DNA from: Aliidiomarina celeris | Lineage (GTDB): Bacteria > Pseudomonadota > Gammaproteobacteria > Enterobacterales > Alteromonadaceae | Assembly: GCF_003316875.1 (NCBI RefSeq) | Contig: NZ_QMIL01000001.1 | Span: 496,001-560,000 of the forward strand | Direction of reading: 5' to 3' | Length of the DNA stretch: 64,000 bases | Part shown: positions 1-8,558 of the stretch, in pieces | Numbering within the stretch: the stretch's first letter is position 1 | Layout of the letters: each line of letters opens with the position of its first letter | Program-made: the position numbers and the translations under genes | Notes under the pieces: generated by a model | Database searches by the model: none | The model's input: only the letters and a program-made list of their open reading frames with translations | What the model was told of the DNA's origin: nothing

Positions 1-147
1 CTTAAATTGACCATTAGTTTGGGTGTTGCGGCGTTTTCTCACCACTATAAAAACGCCGCAGAATGGTTGAACAGCGCCGACATGGCGCTGTATCAAGCAA
101 AACAGAACGGTCGGAACCAAGCTGTTCAAGCAGAACAGCCTCGTTAG
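1..147 (+). CDS. C-terminal end of a GGDEF (diguanylate cyclase) protein, partial
   Basis: The window opens inside this reading frame. The 48 visible codons carry the closing part of a GGDEF domain: a SLGVA strand followed by the helix motif ADMALYQAKQNGRN, which is conserved near the end of diguanylate cyclases. A short tail and TAG follow. The GG(D/E)EF active site lies to the left of the window, so activity cannot be judged. The gene converges on the pirin gene with about 20 bp between stop codons and no obvious terminator hairpin. Confidence 0.8.
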   Translation, partial: LKLTISLGVAAFSHHYKNAAEWLNSADMALYQAKQNGRNQAVQAEQPR

Positions 148-167
148 TCACCGTTTTTTACTGCCTA

Positions 168-995
168 TTAAGCCAAGGTGCCGTTTTGGTAGTCTGCAAA
201 GGCTTGGCGCAATTCAGCTTCAGTATTCATTACAAAGGGCCCGTATTGCGCGATCGGCTCGCCGATGGGGTCGGCGGCCAGTACCAAGAACCCACTTGGC
301 TCATGCGCTTTTAGCACAACTTCCGCTGCGGAATTCAAATCGACCAACTCGCCTGCGTTCACCGTCACACCGTCGATTAACACAGAGCCCTTGTACACAT
401 AAACCAAACGCGTGTCTTGTTGTTGATTCGGCAGCGTAACTTCGCCTTTGTCGACACGGTAATCGAGATACAAAAAGTTGCGCCCCTCTGCCTTTACAGG
501 CCCCGTTTCGCTGCCAAACTCGCCCGCTAATACGCGAACCACACCCTGCGCTATTGCCACTTCAGGAACTTCACTGCCTGGAATATCGGCATAATCCGGT
601 TCCGACATTTTCTGTTCAGCAGGCAAATTAATCCACAGCTGGAAGCCCCACATCAAGCCGTCTTTTTGCTTCGGCATTTCCGAGTGAATCATCCCCCGCG
701 CCGCTTTCATCCATTGCAAACCGCCGGTACTAATTTCACCTGAATTGCCGCGCGAATCTTGGTGCGCCATATTACCCGCTAACATATAGGTGAGCGTGCA
801 AAAGCCACGGTGCGGGTGTGGCGGAAAACCGGCAATATAGTCATTTGGGTTGTCCGACTTAAACTCGTCGAGCATTAAAAATGGGTCACGATGTTTATAG
901 GCCGGTTGATTTATGATCCGACTTAACTTTACGCCAGCACCGTCTTGTGCAGGCATGCCGCGTACACGGCGTTGAATTATTTTGGCTTGGCTCAT
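168..995 (-). CDS. Pirin family protein
   Basis: A 275-residue bicupin of the pirin family. The N-terminal cupin keeps the metal-binding set expected for pirins: His60 and His62 in the segment PPHPHRGF, then His104 and Glu106 in GMIHSEMP. Bacterial pirins of this type bind Fe and some have quercetinase-like activity or modulate other enzymes; the substrate here is unknown. The start overlaps the stop of the upstream glutathionyl-hydroquinone reductase gene by 4 bp, so the two are probably co-transcribed. Pairing with a quinone-reducing enzyme would fit a redox or aromatic-compound detoxification role, but that is inference. Confidence 0.9.
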   Translation of the reverse strand: MSQAKIIQRRVRGMPAQDGAGVKLSRIINQPAYKHRDPFLMLDEFKSDNPNDYIAGFPPHPHRGFCTLTYMLAGNMAHQDSRGNSGEISTGGLQWMKAARGMIHSEMPKQKDGLMWGFQLWINLPAEQKMSEPDYADIPGSEVPEVAIAQGVVRVLAGEFGSETGPVKAEGRNFLYLDYRVDKGEVTLPNQQQDTRLVYVYKGSVLIDGVTVNAGELVDLNSAAEVVLKAHEPSGFLVLAADPIGEPIAQYGPFVMNTEAELRQAFADYQNGTLA

Positions 996-1966
996 GCGAA
1001 TTTCCTCCGATCATGCGAAGCATTAAAATCTATTTCTGGCCCTTCAGGTACAACACCGGTTGGGTTAATCATGGTGTGGCTTACATAATAGTGGGTCTTG
1101 ATATGGTCCATCCGTACGGTCTGTGCAACACCGGGAACTTGGTATAGCTCAAGTACGTAGTTCCAAATATTGGGGTAGTCGACAATACGTTTTTTGTTGG
1201 TTTTAAAGTGCCCCACATAAACCGAGTCGAATCGCACCAAGGTAGTGAACAACCGCCAGTCAGCTTCGGTAATAGTGTCACCACATAAATAACGGCTCTT
1301 CGCTAAACGCTCTTCAAGCGCGTCGAGCGCATTAAAGAGTTCTTCAAAAGCCTCCACATAGGCCTTTTGCTTGGTCGCAAATCCACATTTATAAACGCCA
1401 TTATTTACGTTGTCGTAAACAAAATCATTAATCGCATCAATGTCGTTATGGAGCGCTTCTGGGTAATAATCGTCATGATTACCGGTAATGCCATTAAAGG
1501 CAGAGTTGAGCATACGAATAATATCGGCCGACTCATTACTTACAATTGTATTGCGCTTTTTGTCCCACAAAATGGGCACGGTTACTCGCCCTGAATAGCT
1601 TTCGTTGGCGCGAGTATAGAGCTGGTGCGCAAAATCGTAGTCAAAAAGCGGATCGGCAAGCTCATCAGCACCAAACTCCCAGCCGTTTTCTAACATTTCG
1701 GGAGTCACCGCGCTATAGCTAATATGCGACGTTAAGTCTTTCAATACTCTGAAAATAAGCGTTCGGTGTGCCCATGGGCAGGCATACGAAACATAAAGAT
1801 GATAGCGACCCGATTCTGCTTCAAAACCACCTTCACCGGTAGGTCCCGGCGCGCCGTCTGGGGTAATCCAATTTCTAAACTGAGATTCGGAACGAACAAA
1901 GCGACCGTCTGTTTTGTCGGTGTCGTACCACTTATCGTGCCATTTTCCGTCAACTAATAAACCCAT
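992..1966 (-). CDS. yqjG: Glutathionyl-hydroquinone reductase, YqjG/Xi-class GST
   Basis: About 324 residues, aligning by eye over its whole length with E. coli YqjG. The Xi-class motif YACPWAHR is present, with the catalytic cysteine near residue 63, and the C-terminal helical GST domain contains TEADWRLFTTLVRFD. The enzyme reduces glutathionyl-hydroquinones, releasing hydroquinone and GSSG. Two consecutive ATG codons begin the frame. The second (1966) was chosen because an AGGAG lies at better spacing and the protein then begins MGLLVDGKW like YqjG; the first ATG (1969) is possible. It heads a two-gene unit with the pirin. Confidence 0.9.
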   Translation of the reverse strand: MGLLVDGKWHDKWYDTDKTDGRFVRSESQFRNWITPDGAPGPTGEGGFEAESGRYHLYVSYACPWAHRTLIFRVLKDLTSHISYSAVTPEMLENGWEFGADELADPLFDYDFAHQLYTRANESYSGRVTVPILWDKKRNTIVSNESADIIRMLNSAFNGITGNHDDYYPEALHNDIDAINDFVYDNVNNGVYKCGFATKQKAYVEAFEELFNALDALEERLAKSRYLCGDTITEADWRLFTTLVRFDSVYVGHFKTNKKRIVDYPNIWNYVLELYQVPGVAQTVRMDHIKTHYYVSHTMINPTGVVPEGPEIDFNASHDRRKFA

Positions 1967-2073
1967 CATTCACTCCTACTTCAGTATGTAACTACAGAGT
2001 AGCCGAAAGCAGGAATGAAATACATTGGATTAAATCGATGTTTGAGTTCTAAAATTTCGAATGGAACAACTAT

Positions 2074-3222
2074 CTAGGCTTGCTCGGCGAGCGCGAGCAC
2101 GCGAGCGGCAGCTTGCGCGCCGGCATTACAGCGTATTTGCTCATGGAGCGCCTGAAACTGCTGTAAGAGCTCAGTATTATCGCTTTGCAGCAACCGCTCA
2201 ATTTCTCCCGCTATTGCTTGAGGTGTCACTTGGTCCTGCAAAAGTTCTTTAACTAATGGACTGTTCGCCAATAAATTCGGCAACGAGAAATAAGCCACTC
2301 GAATAAAGCGTTTCAAAATGCGGTAGTTCAATGCACCAAAACGATAACACACCACCATTGGCCGCTTGAGTAGCATCGCTTCTAACGACACTGTACCCGA
2401 CGCTAATACGCAACTTTCCGCGGCCAACATCACCGTGCGGCTCATCCCGTCGAACGTGTGCAACACTAACTCGCGGTCGCGCTCGGTAAGCAAGGCTTCA
2501 ATTTGCTTTTTCCGCGCGTCATTGGCGTAAGCTAAAAGGAACTCGAGTTCCGGCCGTTTTGCTTTGAGCAAATGAGCCGCCTCCAAAAAGTCGCGAGTTA
2601 ACATACCTGCTTCACTGCCGCGGCTACCCGGCAGTAATGCAATATAAGTTTTTTCAGAATGCAAACCTAACGCTGCACAGGCACTGTCCCGGTTCGATTG
2701 CATTGGAATTTCATCGGCGAGCGGGTGGCCAACGAAGGTGCACGGAACCTGATACTGAGCGTAAAATTCCGCTTCAAAGGGCAAAATGCTAAACACATCG
2801 TGGGTTGCCTTTTGAATATTAAAAATACGTTTCGGTCGCCATGCCCATACTGAAGGGCTGACATAATGGGCAGTCTTAATCCCTTTCGCTTTTAATTTTT
2901 TTTCAATTGGTAAATTGAAATCTGGGGCGTCTACACCGATAAAAACGGCAGGTTGCACACGCAGCATGGTTTGCACCACTTGCCGGCGGGCCCTAAGTAA
3001 AGCAGGAAGATTTTTCAGCACGTCCACTATTCCCATAACCGATAAGGTTTCCATGGGTAAAATGCTTTGCAACCCCTCAGCTTCCATTAAAGGGCCACCA
3101 ATACCAACAAAGCGGAGATTACTGTGCTGTTGTTTTAACGACTTAATGAGATTCGCACCGAGAATGTCGCCGGAGCTTTCACCGGCAACAATACCAATAC
3201 ATAACGAGGCTTGATCAGGCAT
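2074..3222 (-). CDS. lpxB: Lipid-A-disaccharide synthase
   Basis: LpxB joins UDP-2,3-diacylglucosamine to lipid X, making the disaccharide of lipid A at the inner membrane. The N-terminus has the family signature VAGESSGDILGA, and the protein shows the GT19-type C-terminal part (GSRGSEAG, ASGTVSLEAML). The frame is open to a TTG at 3237, but ATG 3222 gives MPDQASLCIG, matching the usual length of about 382 residues, so it is preferred. It is the last gene of the lpxD-fabZ-lpxA-lpxB run. The rnhB-dnaE genes that often follow in gammaproteobacteria are absent here. Confidence 0.95.
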   Translation of the reverse strand: MPDQASLCIGIVAGESSGDILGANLIKSLKQQHSNLRFVGIGGPLMEAEGLQSILPMETLSVMGIVDVLKNLPALLRARRQVVQTMLRVQPAVFIGVDAPDFNLPIEKKLKAKGIKTAHYVSPSVWAWRPKRIFNIQKATHDVFSILPFEAEFYAQYQVPCTFVGHPLADEIPMQSNRDSACAALGLHSEKTYIALLPGSRGSEAGMLTRDFLEAAHLLKAKRPELEFLLAYANDARKKQIEALLTERDRELVLHTFDGMSRTVMLAAESCVLASGTVSLEAMLLKRPMVVCYRFGALNYRILKRFIRVAYFSLPNLLANSPLVKELLQDQVTPQAIAGEIERLLQSDNTELLQQFQALHEQIRCNAGAQAAARVLALAEQA

Positions 3223-3233
3223 GGCCTTTACAC

Positions 3234-3998
3234 TCAACGTATAATACCGCGGGTCGACTCACCAATAAAATCAACCATAAGCTGAACATGTTCTGAGCCT
3301 AGGGCAGACATGGCTTGTACCGCTTCATTCAATGTGTAACCACTACGGTAGAGCAACTTAAACGCGCGCTTCACTTGCGTAATCTCGTCAGCGCTAAAGC
3401 CTCTGCGCTTTAACCCTTCGCTATTAATGGTGCGTGGCACCGCATTGTGGCCCTGTGCCATTATGAACGGAGGAATGTCTTGCACCACCACGGAACTTAC
3501 GGCGGTAAAGGCATGCGAACCAATTTTGCAGAACTGATGCACCCCGGTAAAGCCACCTAAAATAACGTGGTCGCCAACGTGAACGTGACCCGCTAAGGTT
3601 GTGCCATTCGCAAAAATATTATGGCTGCCAATCATGCAATCGTGCGCCACATGTACATACCCCATAAACAGGTTGTCGCTACCAATTTGTGTGAGGCCTT
3701 GGTCTTGCACGGTGCCACGATGAATGGTGGTACATTCACGAAAAACGTTATTGTCACCAATCACTAGCCGCGTAGGTTCACCTGCGTATTTTTTGTCTTG
3801 GCAGTCTTCACCAATAGAGGAAAACTGAAAAATACGATTCTCTTTGCCGATAACCGTTGGCCCACGTACCACTACGTGTGACGAAATAACACAGTCGTCA
3901 CCAATTTCAACGTCGGGACCAATCCAAGTCCATGGGCCTACGCTAACATTGCGGCCCAGTTTCGCCTTCGGATCAATGATTGCAGTTTCGTGGATCAA
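3234..3998 (-). CDS. lpxA: UDP-N-acetylglucosamine acyltransferase, probable TTG start
   Basis: First step of lipid A synthesis: transfer of a 3-hydroxyacyl chain from ACP to UDP-GlcNAc. The protein is a left-handed beta helix of hexapeptide repeats. The catalytic His region HVAHDCMIG and the C-terminal helical part are intact. The longest frame would add MQEGTCS in front. The family begins MIHETAI, and a TTG at 3998 gives exactly that start, one base after the fabZ stop, with AGAAGGAA as ribosome-binding site about 7 bases upstream. That makes 254 residues. TTG initiation is inferred from homology and spacing. Confidence 0.93.
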   Translation of the reverse strand: MIHETAIIDPKAKLGRNVSVGPWTWIGPDVEIGDDCVISSHVVVRGPTVIGKENRIFQFSSIGEDCQDKKYAGEPTRLVIGDNNVFRECTTIHRGTVQDQGLTQIGSDNLFMGYVHVAHDCMIGSHNIFANGTTLAGHVHVGDHVILGGFTGVHQFCKIGSHAFTAVSSVVVQDIPPFIMAQGHNAVPRTINSEGLKRRGFSADEITQVKRAFKLLYRSGYTLNEAVQAMSALGSEHVQLMVDFIGESTRGIIR

Positions 3999-3999
3999 G

Positions 4000-4458
4000 C
4001 TACACGTTCCTTCTTGCACACATTAAATCAGCAGTCGCAGCCAACTGGCCATCTACTTCTGCGCGACCTTTGAATTTCCAAATACCACGCTTCTCTTTTT
4101 CAAAATCTACGTAAAAATCAACGCGGTCACCCGGAATTACTTGCCGCTTAAAACGCGCGTTATCAATGCCAGCGAATAAATAAATTTCATTCGCTCCAAC
4201 ATTTTCAGTCATTTTAAAGCCCAACATTCCCGTTGCTTGCGCCATCGCTTCTAAGAGGAGTACGCCAGGGAAAATAGGATTACCTGGGAAATGCCCCATA
4301 AAAACGGGTTCATTAATGGTAATATTTTTAATTGCATGAAGCGTTTTGTGCGTTAAGTCGTAACTTATAACACGGTCGATTAACGCAAAGGGATACCGAT
4401 GCGGAAGAATTTGTGCAATTTCATCAATATTAAAACCGGCCTGTGTTGTATCAGTCAC
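4000..4458 (-). CDS. fabZ: 3-hydroxyacyl-[ACP] dehydratase FabZ, probable GTG start
   Basis: Hot-dog-fold dehydratase that removes water from 3-hydroxyacyl-ACP in fatty acid elongation and competes with LpxA/LpxD for 3-hydroxyacyl-ACP. The active-site stretch GHFPGNPIFPGV with its His, and the following LLEAMAQ with its Glu, are present. The open frame extends to TTG 4473, but GTG 4458 has the strong GGGGGAAG signal 5 bases upstream and gives MTDTTQAGF, similar in length to known FabZ (152 residues). The gene lies 17 bp after lpxD and 1 bp before the proposed lpxA start. Confidence 0.93.
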   Translation of the reverse strand: MTDTTQAGFNIDEIAQILPHRYPFALIDRVISYDLTHKTLHAIKNITINEPVFMGHFPGNPIFPGVLLLEAMAQATGMLGFKMTENVGANEIYLFAGIDNARFKRQVIPGDRVDFYVDFEKEKRGIWKFKGRAEVDGQLAATADLMCARRNV

Positions 4459-4474
4459 GGCAACTTCCCCCAAA

Positions 4475-5509
4475 CTAAGATTCTGATTTCTTTTCTAGCG
4501 CGCGTACACGGTTGAATAAGTCTGGCAGTTGCTTGTAGCGCACTCCGGCTTTTGCCCAAGCGCCCTGCTCCATTGCTGGTATACCCGACGCATAAACACC
4601 CGCCTCGGTAATACTGCGCGTAACCATACTCATACCATGCAACTGCACATTGTCGGCTATTTCAATATGGCCGTTAATGGCGGTAGCCCCACCAAACATA
4701 CAGTTACGGCCAATTTTGGCGCTCCCAGCGATACCGGTTTTACCCGCAATAGCAGAGCCCGAACCAATGGTTACGTTATGCGCAATTAAGCACAAATTGT
4801 CCAAAATAACATTCGACTCGATAATGGTGTCGTCAAGCGCGCCACGGTCAACTGTTGAGTTGGCGCCAATCTCTACATCGTCGCCAATAATCACGCTACC
4901 CAATTGCGGTATTTTGACCCATTTGCCAGCGTCATTCGCCCAACCAAAACCATCGCTACCCAGCACAACGCCGCTATGGAACAAACATCGGTCGCCAATC
5001 ACAACTTCGTAGTAAACCGTTACATTCGCCCACAGCCGACAATACTCACCAATGCGTGCATTCTCACCTACGAAGCACTGAGCGCCAATAATGGAGCCTT
5101 TACCGATGACCGCACCGGCACTGACCACCGCTTGCGGCCCAATGCTTACGCCCTCAGCTACTTCCGCTGAAGGATCGACAACCGCGGAGGGATGAACCCC
5201 AACGGGCGCTTGTGGTGCCTTATCAAACACCTGTGCAGCCTTCGCATAGCTCAAATACGGATTCGCACTGATTAAAGCATGCCCCTTCACCAAGTCGGCT
5301 TGCTTTGGATGCACAATCACGGCACCGGCCGCTGTGGTTTCAAGCTGCGACTGATATTTAGGGTTTGCGAGAAACGCAACTTGCGTGGCCGTTGCCTTCG
5401 CAAGTGTCGCCAAGCCTTCAACCTCGAACGTGTCGTCGCCCCTTACCGAGGCGCCGATACGTTCAGCCAGCGCTTTCAGCGAAATCGCTGTTGAAGTTGA
5501 CGTGCTCAT
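4475..5509 (-). CDS. lpxD: UDP-3-O-acylglucosamine N-acyltransferase
   Basis: Third enzyme of the Raetz pathway; it N-acylates UDP-3-O-acyl-glucosamine. The 344-residue length is typical. An N-terminal uridine-binding domain (roughly residues 1-100, with VAFLANPKY) is followed by a long hexapeptide left-handed beta helix (about 100-310), including the catalytic histidine region in CLIAHNVTIG. A short C-terminal helix ends in LEKKSES. It starts one base after the skp stop, inside the bamA-skp-lpxD-fabZ-lpxA-lpxB block conserved in gammaproteobacteria. Confidence 0.96.
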   Translation of the reverse strand: MSTSTSTAISLKALAERIGASVRGDDTFEVEGLATLAKATATQVAFLANPKYQSQLETTAAGAVIVHPKQADLVKGHALISANPYLSYAKAAQVFDKAPQAPVGVHPSAVVDPSAEVAEGVSIGPQAVVSAGAVIGKGSIIGAQCFVGENARIGEYCRLWANVTVYYEVVIGDRCLFHSGVVLGSDGFGWANDAGKWVKIPQLGSVIIGDDVEIGANSTVDRGALDDTIIESNVILDNLCLIAHNVTIGSGSAIAGKTGIAGSAKIGRNCMFGGATAINGHIEIADNVQLHGMSMVTRSITEAGVYASGIPAMEQGAWAKAGVRYKQLPDLFNRVRALEKKSES

Positions 5510-5510
5510 A

Positions 5511-6020
5511 TTAGTCGCGCGTCATACGTTGAACAACGCGGTTGGTAATGCTTAAGCTTTCTTTTGAGAAGGCTAAGTTACCTGCTTCGAGTACTAAATC
5601 AAAACCTTCAGCTTCGGCGATGTCGTTTACCACTTGCTGAATTTGACCTAACACACGGTTGCGCTCTTCAGTACGGCGACGATTCAACTGCTCTGATAAG
5701 GCGTCACGACGCTGCTGGTACTCTTGATACTTTTCTTGAAGTGCCATCGCGCCTTGTTGTAATTCTTCTTCGCTCATAATCGCTTCGTCACGTTGCAAGC
5801 GCTCTTGCATTTGCGTCATTTCTTCTTCCATTGCACGCAAGCTCTCAACACGATCTTGAAATTCCATTTCAATAGTTTGACCAATTTCACGCGCTTGTGG
5901 TAACTGTTCGAACACTGCACGCACATCAACAACAGCAACTTTCATTTCTGCTGCTTGAGCCGGCATAGCCACTACAGACACGAATAAGGCAAAAGCCAGA
6001 GATAACATTGCAGATTTCAA
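5511..6020 (-). CDS. skp: Periplasmic chaperone Skp/OmpH
   Basis: A 169-residue secreted protein. Residues 1-23 form a signal peptide ending in AQA, followed by the KVAVVDV strand. A long charged, Glu/Gln/Arg-rich helical stretch (about 50-130) would form the Skp tentacles, and the C-terminal part returns to the beta body (FDLVLEAGNLAF). Skp trimers hold unfolded outer-membrane proteins on the way to the BAM complex. The bamA gene lies directly upstream, 33 bp away, which is the canonical arrangement. Confidence 0.93.
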   Translation of the reverse strand: MKSAMLSLAFALFVSVVAMPAQAAEMKVAVVDVRAVFEQLPQAREIGQTIEMEFQDRVESLRAMEEEMTQMQERLQRDEAIMSEEELQQGAMALQEKYQEYQQRRDALSEQLNRRRTEERNRVLGQIQQVVNDIAEAEGFDLVLEAGNLAFSKESLSITNRVVQRMTRD

Positions 6021-6053
6021 AACATCTTCCTCTTTTCAGTTTGATTAAAAATT

Positions 6054-8531
6054 TTAGAACGTGGTTCCAATATTAAAGGTAAAGCTGTCTTCCAATTCCG
6101 AGTCTAACGACTTTAACGGGAAGCCAAAACTAAAGGTTAGCGCTCCCATCGGCGACAACCATTGTACACTAAGACCATACGACGCTTGGTAGTTCTTTGG
6201 TGAACTATAATCCCAAAACGGCACATCGCCCAACACGTTTAAGTCACGGTACTGACTGTAATCGAATTCCGTATCCCACACGCTACTCACGTCGATAAAC
6301 GCACTCGTACGTACAGTATTTCGTGTTTCGTCACCCGCAAATGGGGTTGGGAAAATCAACTCAATACTTGCATTCACTTGAGCGTTACCGCCCAACGCAC
6401 TGCGTTGCCCCACTTCTAGTGAGTCAAATTCAGGCCCCAAAGCAACCTGAGTAGGGTTACCATTCGCGTCCGGTGGACCTTGAATGGTATTCGGCCGCCG
6501 CAATAAGCCACGAGGGCCCGTTCGGTTCGGCTCGAAACCACGTAACGATGACGAGCCACCGCCGTAAAAGTTTTCCCAGAACGGCAAGGTGTATTCAAAG
6601 TTACCATCGCTACCGTAGCCGTTACCATAGCCCAGGTGTAACCGCGTTAAACCCACAAAGCGGTGTTCACGGTCAAACGGCAAGTAGTAACGGAAACGAT
6701 ACTCTGCTTTAAAGTATTGTAAATCACTATTCGGCGCAGTGATTTTCGTTGACAAAATATTCTCTGAACCACTGGTTGGGTAAACACCGCGGTTTAAGGT
6801 TACCCGGCTCCAACTCGCGGTTGCATAGAAGGTATCGAATGCCAATTCGTCGCCACCACTGCCTTGGCTAGCATAGCGTTCGTAGAAGTTCTGAATTTGG
6901 TCAAATGGGTTTACTTGCGTAATCCCTGTGCTGGCAAAACCAATACCAAAGTTCAAGCGGTTGTATTCGTTCACTGGGAAGCCAAAATCTAGCGCTGTAC
7001 CCCAAGACTTCTGGTTAAACTGCTGCAAGTTCGCGCGGCCGCCGTCGAATTCATTGTAAAAAACACTACCACCAAGGCTAACGCCGTCGTCGGTAAAATA
7101 GTTGTCGCGGTAATTTACCTGCAAGCTGCGTGAGAAGGTATTCGTGTCGACACTAAAGCCAACCGAGTTACCCGAGCCTAAGAAGTTTTCTTGCGTTACC
7201 GCCGCGTTCAAACTCAAACCGGCAAAGTCACCATAACCAATACCTGCGGTAATGGTCCCCGACGGCTGCTCTTTTACGTCGTAGACCACATCCACCTTAT
7301 CGGGCTCGCCCGGAACCGGAATAACTTCTGATTCTACAGTTTCAAAATAACCTAACCGCTCTAACCGTACTTTGCCCGTTTCTACCAGTTGATCCGACAA
7401 CCAAGCGCCTTCAATTTGGCGCATTTCACGGCGTAAAACCTCGTCGCGCGTAGCGTCGTTACCGCGGAAAGTGATGTTGCGCACATAAACTCTGCGACCT
7501 GGGGCGATCATCATCGACAACTCTACGGTTTGATCATCGTCGTTGATGTCAGGTTGAGTACGTACTTCAGTGCGGGCATAGCCCATACGCCCAAAATATC
7601 GCTTATATGCTTCTTCAAGTGCCGTCACGTCGGCTTGATTATAACGAGAGCCTTCCAGCATGCCGGCAAACGACTCAAGCCATTCACGGTGGTCTTCAAT
7701 ATCGCCAATCAACCGAATACTGGTAATGTCGTATTGATCGCCTTCCGTTACGTTCAACGTTACGTAAATATTCTCGAGTTCGGGGGTAATCGACACCTGT
7801 ACGCTGTCCATGGAGTAGCGCAAGTAACCTTGGTTACGATAGAAAGACTCAATATTTTCGAGATCACCCACCAGCTGCTGTTGTTGATATTGGCGTTTGG
7901 CAAAGAACCGCCAAAATGGCAATTCGTCTTTAAGCTCCATTTGATCAAGAATGTCTGAGCGGCTAAACACACTATTGCCAACCACGTTAATTTGCGCAAT
8001 TTCAGCGGCGTTGCCTTCTTCAAAATCAAAACGTAAAGCCACTCGGTTACGCGGAAGTTCAATTACCCGAACTTCTACACTCGCGTTGTATTTACCCACG
8101 CTGTGATAAAACTCTTCAATGCCCTTAGCTAGGCCGCGCGTTACCCGCCGGTCAAGCGACTCACCTTCAAAAATGCCACTGTTACGCAGGCTGTCGATCA
8201 GTTGCTCGTCTTTTAAATCACTATTGCCTTCAAACTCTAGCGAGCTAATAATTGGCCGCTCACGCACCGATATAATCAACGTTGTACCGTCACGCTCTAC
8301 TTGAATGTCGTCAAAATGCGTTGAAGAGTAAAGTTCTTTAATCACATCGCGAATTCGCGCGGCATCAACTTGATCACCCTCACGAATCGGCAAGTAGGTA
8401 AGTGCTGCACCCAGTGCAACACGCTGTAACCCACGTATTTGAATGTCATTAATTACGAATGAATCTGCTAACGCTAGCGAGCTTCCAGCTGCAAAAACTG
8501 CGGCGCTCAATACCAACTTTCTCAAGGTCAT
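6054..8531 (-). CDS. bamA: Outer membrane protein assembly factor BamA
   Basis: An 825-residue Omp85 protein, of family length. The signal peptide (about 22 residues, ending SLALA) is followed by five POTRA domains (about 23-425), starting FVINDIQIRGLQR and ending before the barrel. The barrel carries the conserved L6 loop motif as SSLRGFEPN and ends in the typical C-terminal aromatic FNIGTTF. It inserts and folds beta-barrel proteins in the outer membrane. It lies between rseP and skp, as usual; a sigma-E promoter would be expected for this block, but I could not identify one convincingly. Confidence 0.97.
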   Translation of the reverse strand: MTLRKLVLSAAVFAAGSSLALADSFVINDIQIRGLQRVALGAALTYLPIREGDQVDAARIRDVIKELYSSTHFDDIQVERDGTTLIISVRERPIISSLEFEGNSDLKDEQLIDSLRNSGIFEGESLDRRVTRGLAKGIEEFYHSVGKYNASVEVRVIELPRNRVALRFDFEEGNAAEIAQINVVGNSVFSRSDILDQMELKDELPFWRFFAKRQYQQQQLVGDLENIESFYRNQGYLRYSMDSVQVSITPELENIYVTLNVTEGDQYDITSIRLIGDIEDHREWLESFAGMLEGSRYNQADVTALEEAYKRYFGRMGYARTEVRTQPDINDDDQTVELSMMIAPGRRVYVRNITFRGNDATRDEVLRREMRQIEGAWLSDQLVETGKVRLERLGYFETVESEVIPVPGEPDKVDVVYDVKEQPSGTITAGIGYGDFAGLSLNAAVTQENFLGSGNSVGFSVDTNTFSRSLQVNYRDNYFTDDGVSLGGSVFYNEFDGGRANLQQFNQKSWGTALDFGFPVNEYNRLNFGIGFASTGITQVNPFDQIQNFYERYASQGSGGDELAFDTFYATASWSRVTLNRGVYPTSGSENILSTKITAPNSDLQYFKAEYRFRYYLPFDREHRFVGLTRLHLGYGNGYGSDGNFEYTLPFWENFYGGGSSSLRGFEPNRTGPRGLLRRPNTIQGPPDANGNPTQVALGPEFDSLEVGQRSALGGNAQVNASIELIFPTPFAGDETRNTVRTSAFIDVSSVWDTEFDYSQYRDLNVLGDVPFWDYSSPKNYQASYGLSVQWLSPMGALTFSFGFPLKSLDSELEDSFTFNIGTTF

Positions 8532-8558
8532 GAAAATACATCTTATTGTCAGAAAATT

